DNA from: Candidatus Heimdallarchaeota archaeon
GTDB lineage: Archaea; Asgardarchaeota; Heimdallarchaeia; Heimdallarchaeales; Kariarchaeaceae
Reading direction: 5' to 3'
Assembly (NCBI GenBank): GCA_030668165.1
Contig: DAOUUM010000133.1
Span: 1-7,535 of the forward strand
Length of the DNA: 7,535 nucleotides
Below the pieces are notes generated by a model that saw only the letters and a list, made by a program, of their open reading frames with translations, was not told where the DNA came from and made no database searches. Both the position numbers and the translations under genes were made by a program. Below, one piece after another: positions 6,226-7,535 of the stretch. Position 1 is the first letter of the stretch, and each line of letters opens with the position of its first letter.

Positions 6226-7098
6226 ATGAGTGAGGATCAAAATCAACCCAAAGCTGAAATGTTAAAGGATGTTGATATTCCGGATCATTTTGTAATCGAT
6301 TATCTAACTATGTCTGATGGTGCACAATTACGCCACATCTACTATCATCCAGAAAATCCTGATGGGTACCTATTATTGTATCCCGGATTGAACACCTTGG
6401 TGTTGTCTTGGATCGATATTCTGAATGGAATGGCAGAGGCCAATTATCATGTAGATTATGTAGAATCCAGAGAAAAACATACTTCAATTATGATTAGGAA
6501 AACACACAAAATTAATAGAGAGCGAATGATGGATGATTTCGTTGAATCAATTGATCAATTGGATATTAAAAACCATGATTACATCGCACTCGGTAGTTCT
6601 TTGGGAGCAGATACACTGCTTATTGCTCTTTCGCAAAAACGTGTGAAACCAAAATATTCGATACTGATTGGGCCAACACCTGTTTTCGGTTATCCATTTG
6701 CTCTAGTTCTAGTCCTGCCCTTCATCAATGATTGGATATACCAAAATATTGGTGTGAAAATTGTAAAGAAGATAATCCTTGGAAATTATACGGACGAAGA
6801 AACAGATCCCAAACAGCATAGGAAATACAAGTTATCCCTTGAATTAGCCAGTATCTACAAATTGAAGGCTTCTTTGAGGTGTTGGAGAGGAATGAAATTA
6901 ACCGATTTCGTCCCAAATATTAATGGAGATGATTCTAAGTGCTATTTCATAGGTGCATCACAAGATAAACTCCATCCGGAAACCGAAACCCAAGATATTG
7001 CAAATATGATTAAAAATGCTGAGTTCATAGATCTCAAGACGAACACAGCTGCTCACGATCAGCCCCTGATCGATCTAATGTTAGCTTTAGAAAAATAA
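6226..7098 (+). CDS. alpha/beta hydrolase of unknown substrate
   Basis: A 290-residue cytosolic protein with alpha/beta-hydrolase hallmarks in the right order: the strand and oxyanion turn YLLLYPGLN (48-56), the nucleophile elbow ALGSSLGAD (121-129) fitting GxSxG with Ser125, the acid-bearing strand FIGASQDKLHP (241-251) with Asp247, and the catalytic His277 in TAAHDQP (274-280). The triad is therefore complete. The order and spacing resemble small serine esterases and acyl-peptidase-like hydrolases, but I cannot name a substrate. A hydrophobic stretch at about 148-170 (GPTPVFGYPFALVLVLPFIN) probably belongs to the cap or core rather than being a true membrane anchor. An in-frame TTG at 6223 would add one residue; the ATG at 6226 (MSEDQNQ) is preferred. 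The gap from the VWA gene stop is 111 bases, mostly filled by tandem repeat copies 2 and 3. Confidence 0.85.
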   Translation: MSEDQNQPKAEMLKDVDIPDHFVIDYLTMSDGAQLRHIYYHPENPDGYLLLYPGLNTLVLSWIDILNGMAEANYHVDYVESREKHTSIMIRKTHKINRERMMDDFVESIDQLDIKNHDYIALGSSLGADTLLIALSQKRVKPKYSILIGPTPVFGYPFALVLVLPFINDWIYQNIGVKIVKKIILGNYTDEETDPKQHRKYKLSLELASIYKLKASLRCWRGMKLTDFVPNINGDDSKCYFIGASQDKLHPETETQDIANMIKNAEFIDLKTNTAAHDQPLIDLMLALEK

Positions 7099-7130
7099 AA
7101 TTTAATTAAAAAAATAGCTGATTTGAATAA

Positions 7131-7138
7131 TTTAATAT
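7131..7138 (+). promoter_or_regulatory. TATA-like box for the MFS gene
   Basis: TTTAATAT is centred about 27 nt before the ATG at 7161, the same spacing as for other genes in the window. A GGTGAG at 7153-7158 could resemble a Shine-Dalgarno core but ends only two bases before the ATG, too near to be typical. Confidence 0.45.
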
Positions 7139-7160
7139 GATACACATCTTTTGGTGAGAT

Positions 7161-7454
7161 ATGGAAACGATCAACCAGATTAAGTACAAATCTGACAATC
7201 CATTATTTGATACACTCTTGCTCAGTTTCTCACTGGCACTGGTTGGTTCTGGTTTTGCAATTATATTTCCAATTTTTCCAAAAATACTGGAACCCATGGG
7301 TGCTGGTGCAACTGAACTGGGACAACTTGCAGCAGTTTACGGATTGAGTTACACTATATTTGCTCCAATATCGGGCCGACTAGCTGATAAATATGGCAAG
7401 CACAAGGTCATCCTGGTAGGGATGCAATATAGATCTACCTCGACATCTGTATAG
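7161..7454 (+). CDS. MFS transporter, N-terminal fragment; reading frame broken
   Basis: The first 88 residues look like a normal major facilitator superfamily start: transmembrane helix 1 at about 16-42 (rich in L, F, I, ending FPIFPKIL), helix 2 at about 52-71, then the family's motif A in the helix 2-3 loop, GRLADKYGKHK (72-82). Helix 3 should follow VILVGM (83-88), but the sequence becomes polar (QYRSTSTSV) and stops at TAG 7452-7454, giving only 97 residues where the family has near 400. Past the stop, the same frame reads hydrophobic sequence ending KSLLGRFG, resembling the helix 4 block of MFS proteins, and the +2 frame reads a hydrophobic IFLSLIPGIISYL. This suggests a frameshift or point lesion, or sequence errors, rather than a real short protein. 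As an intact gene it would be a membrane exporter or importer of unknown substrate. The remainder lies outside the window. Confidence 0.75.
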   Translation: METINQIKYKSDNPLFDTLLLSFSLALVGSGFAIIFPIFPKILEPMGAGATELGQLAAVYGLSYTIFAPISGRLADKYGKHKVILVGMQYRSTSTSV

Positions 7455-7535
7455 AGGTTATTTTTCTTTCGCTTATACCTGGGATCATCAGCTACCTCAA
7501 TCACCAAGTATAAATCACTCTTAGGGCGATTTGGA
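7455..7535 (+). pseudogene. probable interrupted continuation of the MFS gene to the window edge
   Basis: No frame is both open and MFS-like throughout 7425-7535. The frame of the upstream fragment, after its TAG, reads RLFFFRLYLGSS and later KSLLGRFG, which resembles helices 3-4 of an MFS protein. The +2 frame holds IFLSLIPGIISYLNHQV before a TAA near 7510. At least one disabling change separates these from the start at 7161. Whether it is biological decay or error in the sequence cannot be told here. Confidence 0.4.

Noticed and set aside
2536..7098. A defence system built on the beta-CASP nuclease and VWA protein
   Set aside because: No AAA+ ATPase, helicase, toxin or sensor partner is nearby and each gene seems to have its own promoter, so nothing in the sequence supports a defence role.
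7452..7454. In-frame TAG read as pyrrolysine in the MFS gene
   Set aside because: The residues before the TAG are already unlike an MFS helix 3, so readthrough would not restore a normal protein; a lesion is simpler, although no other complete gene here ends in TAG.

Overview
The window is an AT-rich, gene-dense stretch that most likely comes from an archaeon. Three things suggest this. (i) The partial gene at the left edge is the archaeal-type class I aldolase / ADH synthase. (ii) Most genes have an A/T-rich TATA-like box about 27 nt before the start codon and no clear Shine-Dalgarno sequence, as expected for leaderless archaeal transcripts. (iii) The ORFs are separated by short AT-rich gaps, each apparently with its own promoter. 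I cannot place the lineage from sequence alone. A member of the Asgard group or another mesophilic low-GC lineage is possible, but this is a guess. The bacterial-type S-adenosylmethionine synthetase is out of place against this background and suggests gene transfer.

Layout. 1-529 (-): 5' part of a DeoC/LacD-fold class I aldolase (fructose-bisphosphate aldolase or ADH synthase), running off the left edge. 530-680: divergent promoter region. 681-1829 (+): bacterial-type metK. 1830-2366 (-): a thioredoxin-fold peroxiredoxin-like protein that meets metK tail to tail with no base between the stop codons. 2367-2535: divergent promoter region. 2536-4695 (+): a beta-CASP metallo-beta-lactamase protein with intact catalytic motifs behind about 308 residues I cannot assign. 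4765-6114 (+): a DUF2201-type protein, with a metallopeptidase-like N-terminal domain whose HExxH has become HLxxH and a C-terminal VWA domain with an intact MIDAS. 6082-6177: three 32-bp tandem repeats spanning the stop codon of that gene. 6226-7098 (+): an alpha/beta hydrolase with a visible Ser-Asp-His triad. 7161-7454 (+): the N-terminal part of an MFS transporter whose reading frame breaks just after motif A, followed by more interrupted coding sequence up to the right edge.

How the genes relate. The four genes from 2536 onwards share a strand but have gaps of 69, 111 (from the ATG at 6226) and 62 bases and separate TATA-like boxes, so they look like a same-strand run rather than a tight operon. 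I see no CRISPR array, transposase, tRNA or rRNA gene and no clear defence system. No gap between genes exceeds 300 bases. The most notable items are the HLxxH change in the VWA protein, the stop-codon-spanning tandem repeat, the long unassigned N-terminus of the beta-CASP protein, the bacterial-type MetK, and the broken MFS gene.
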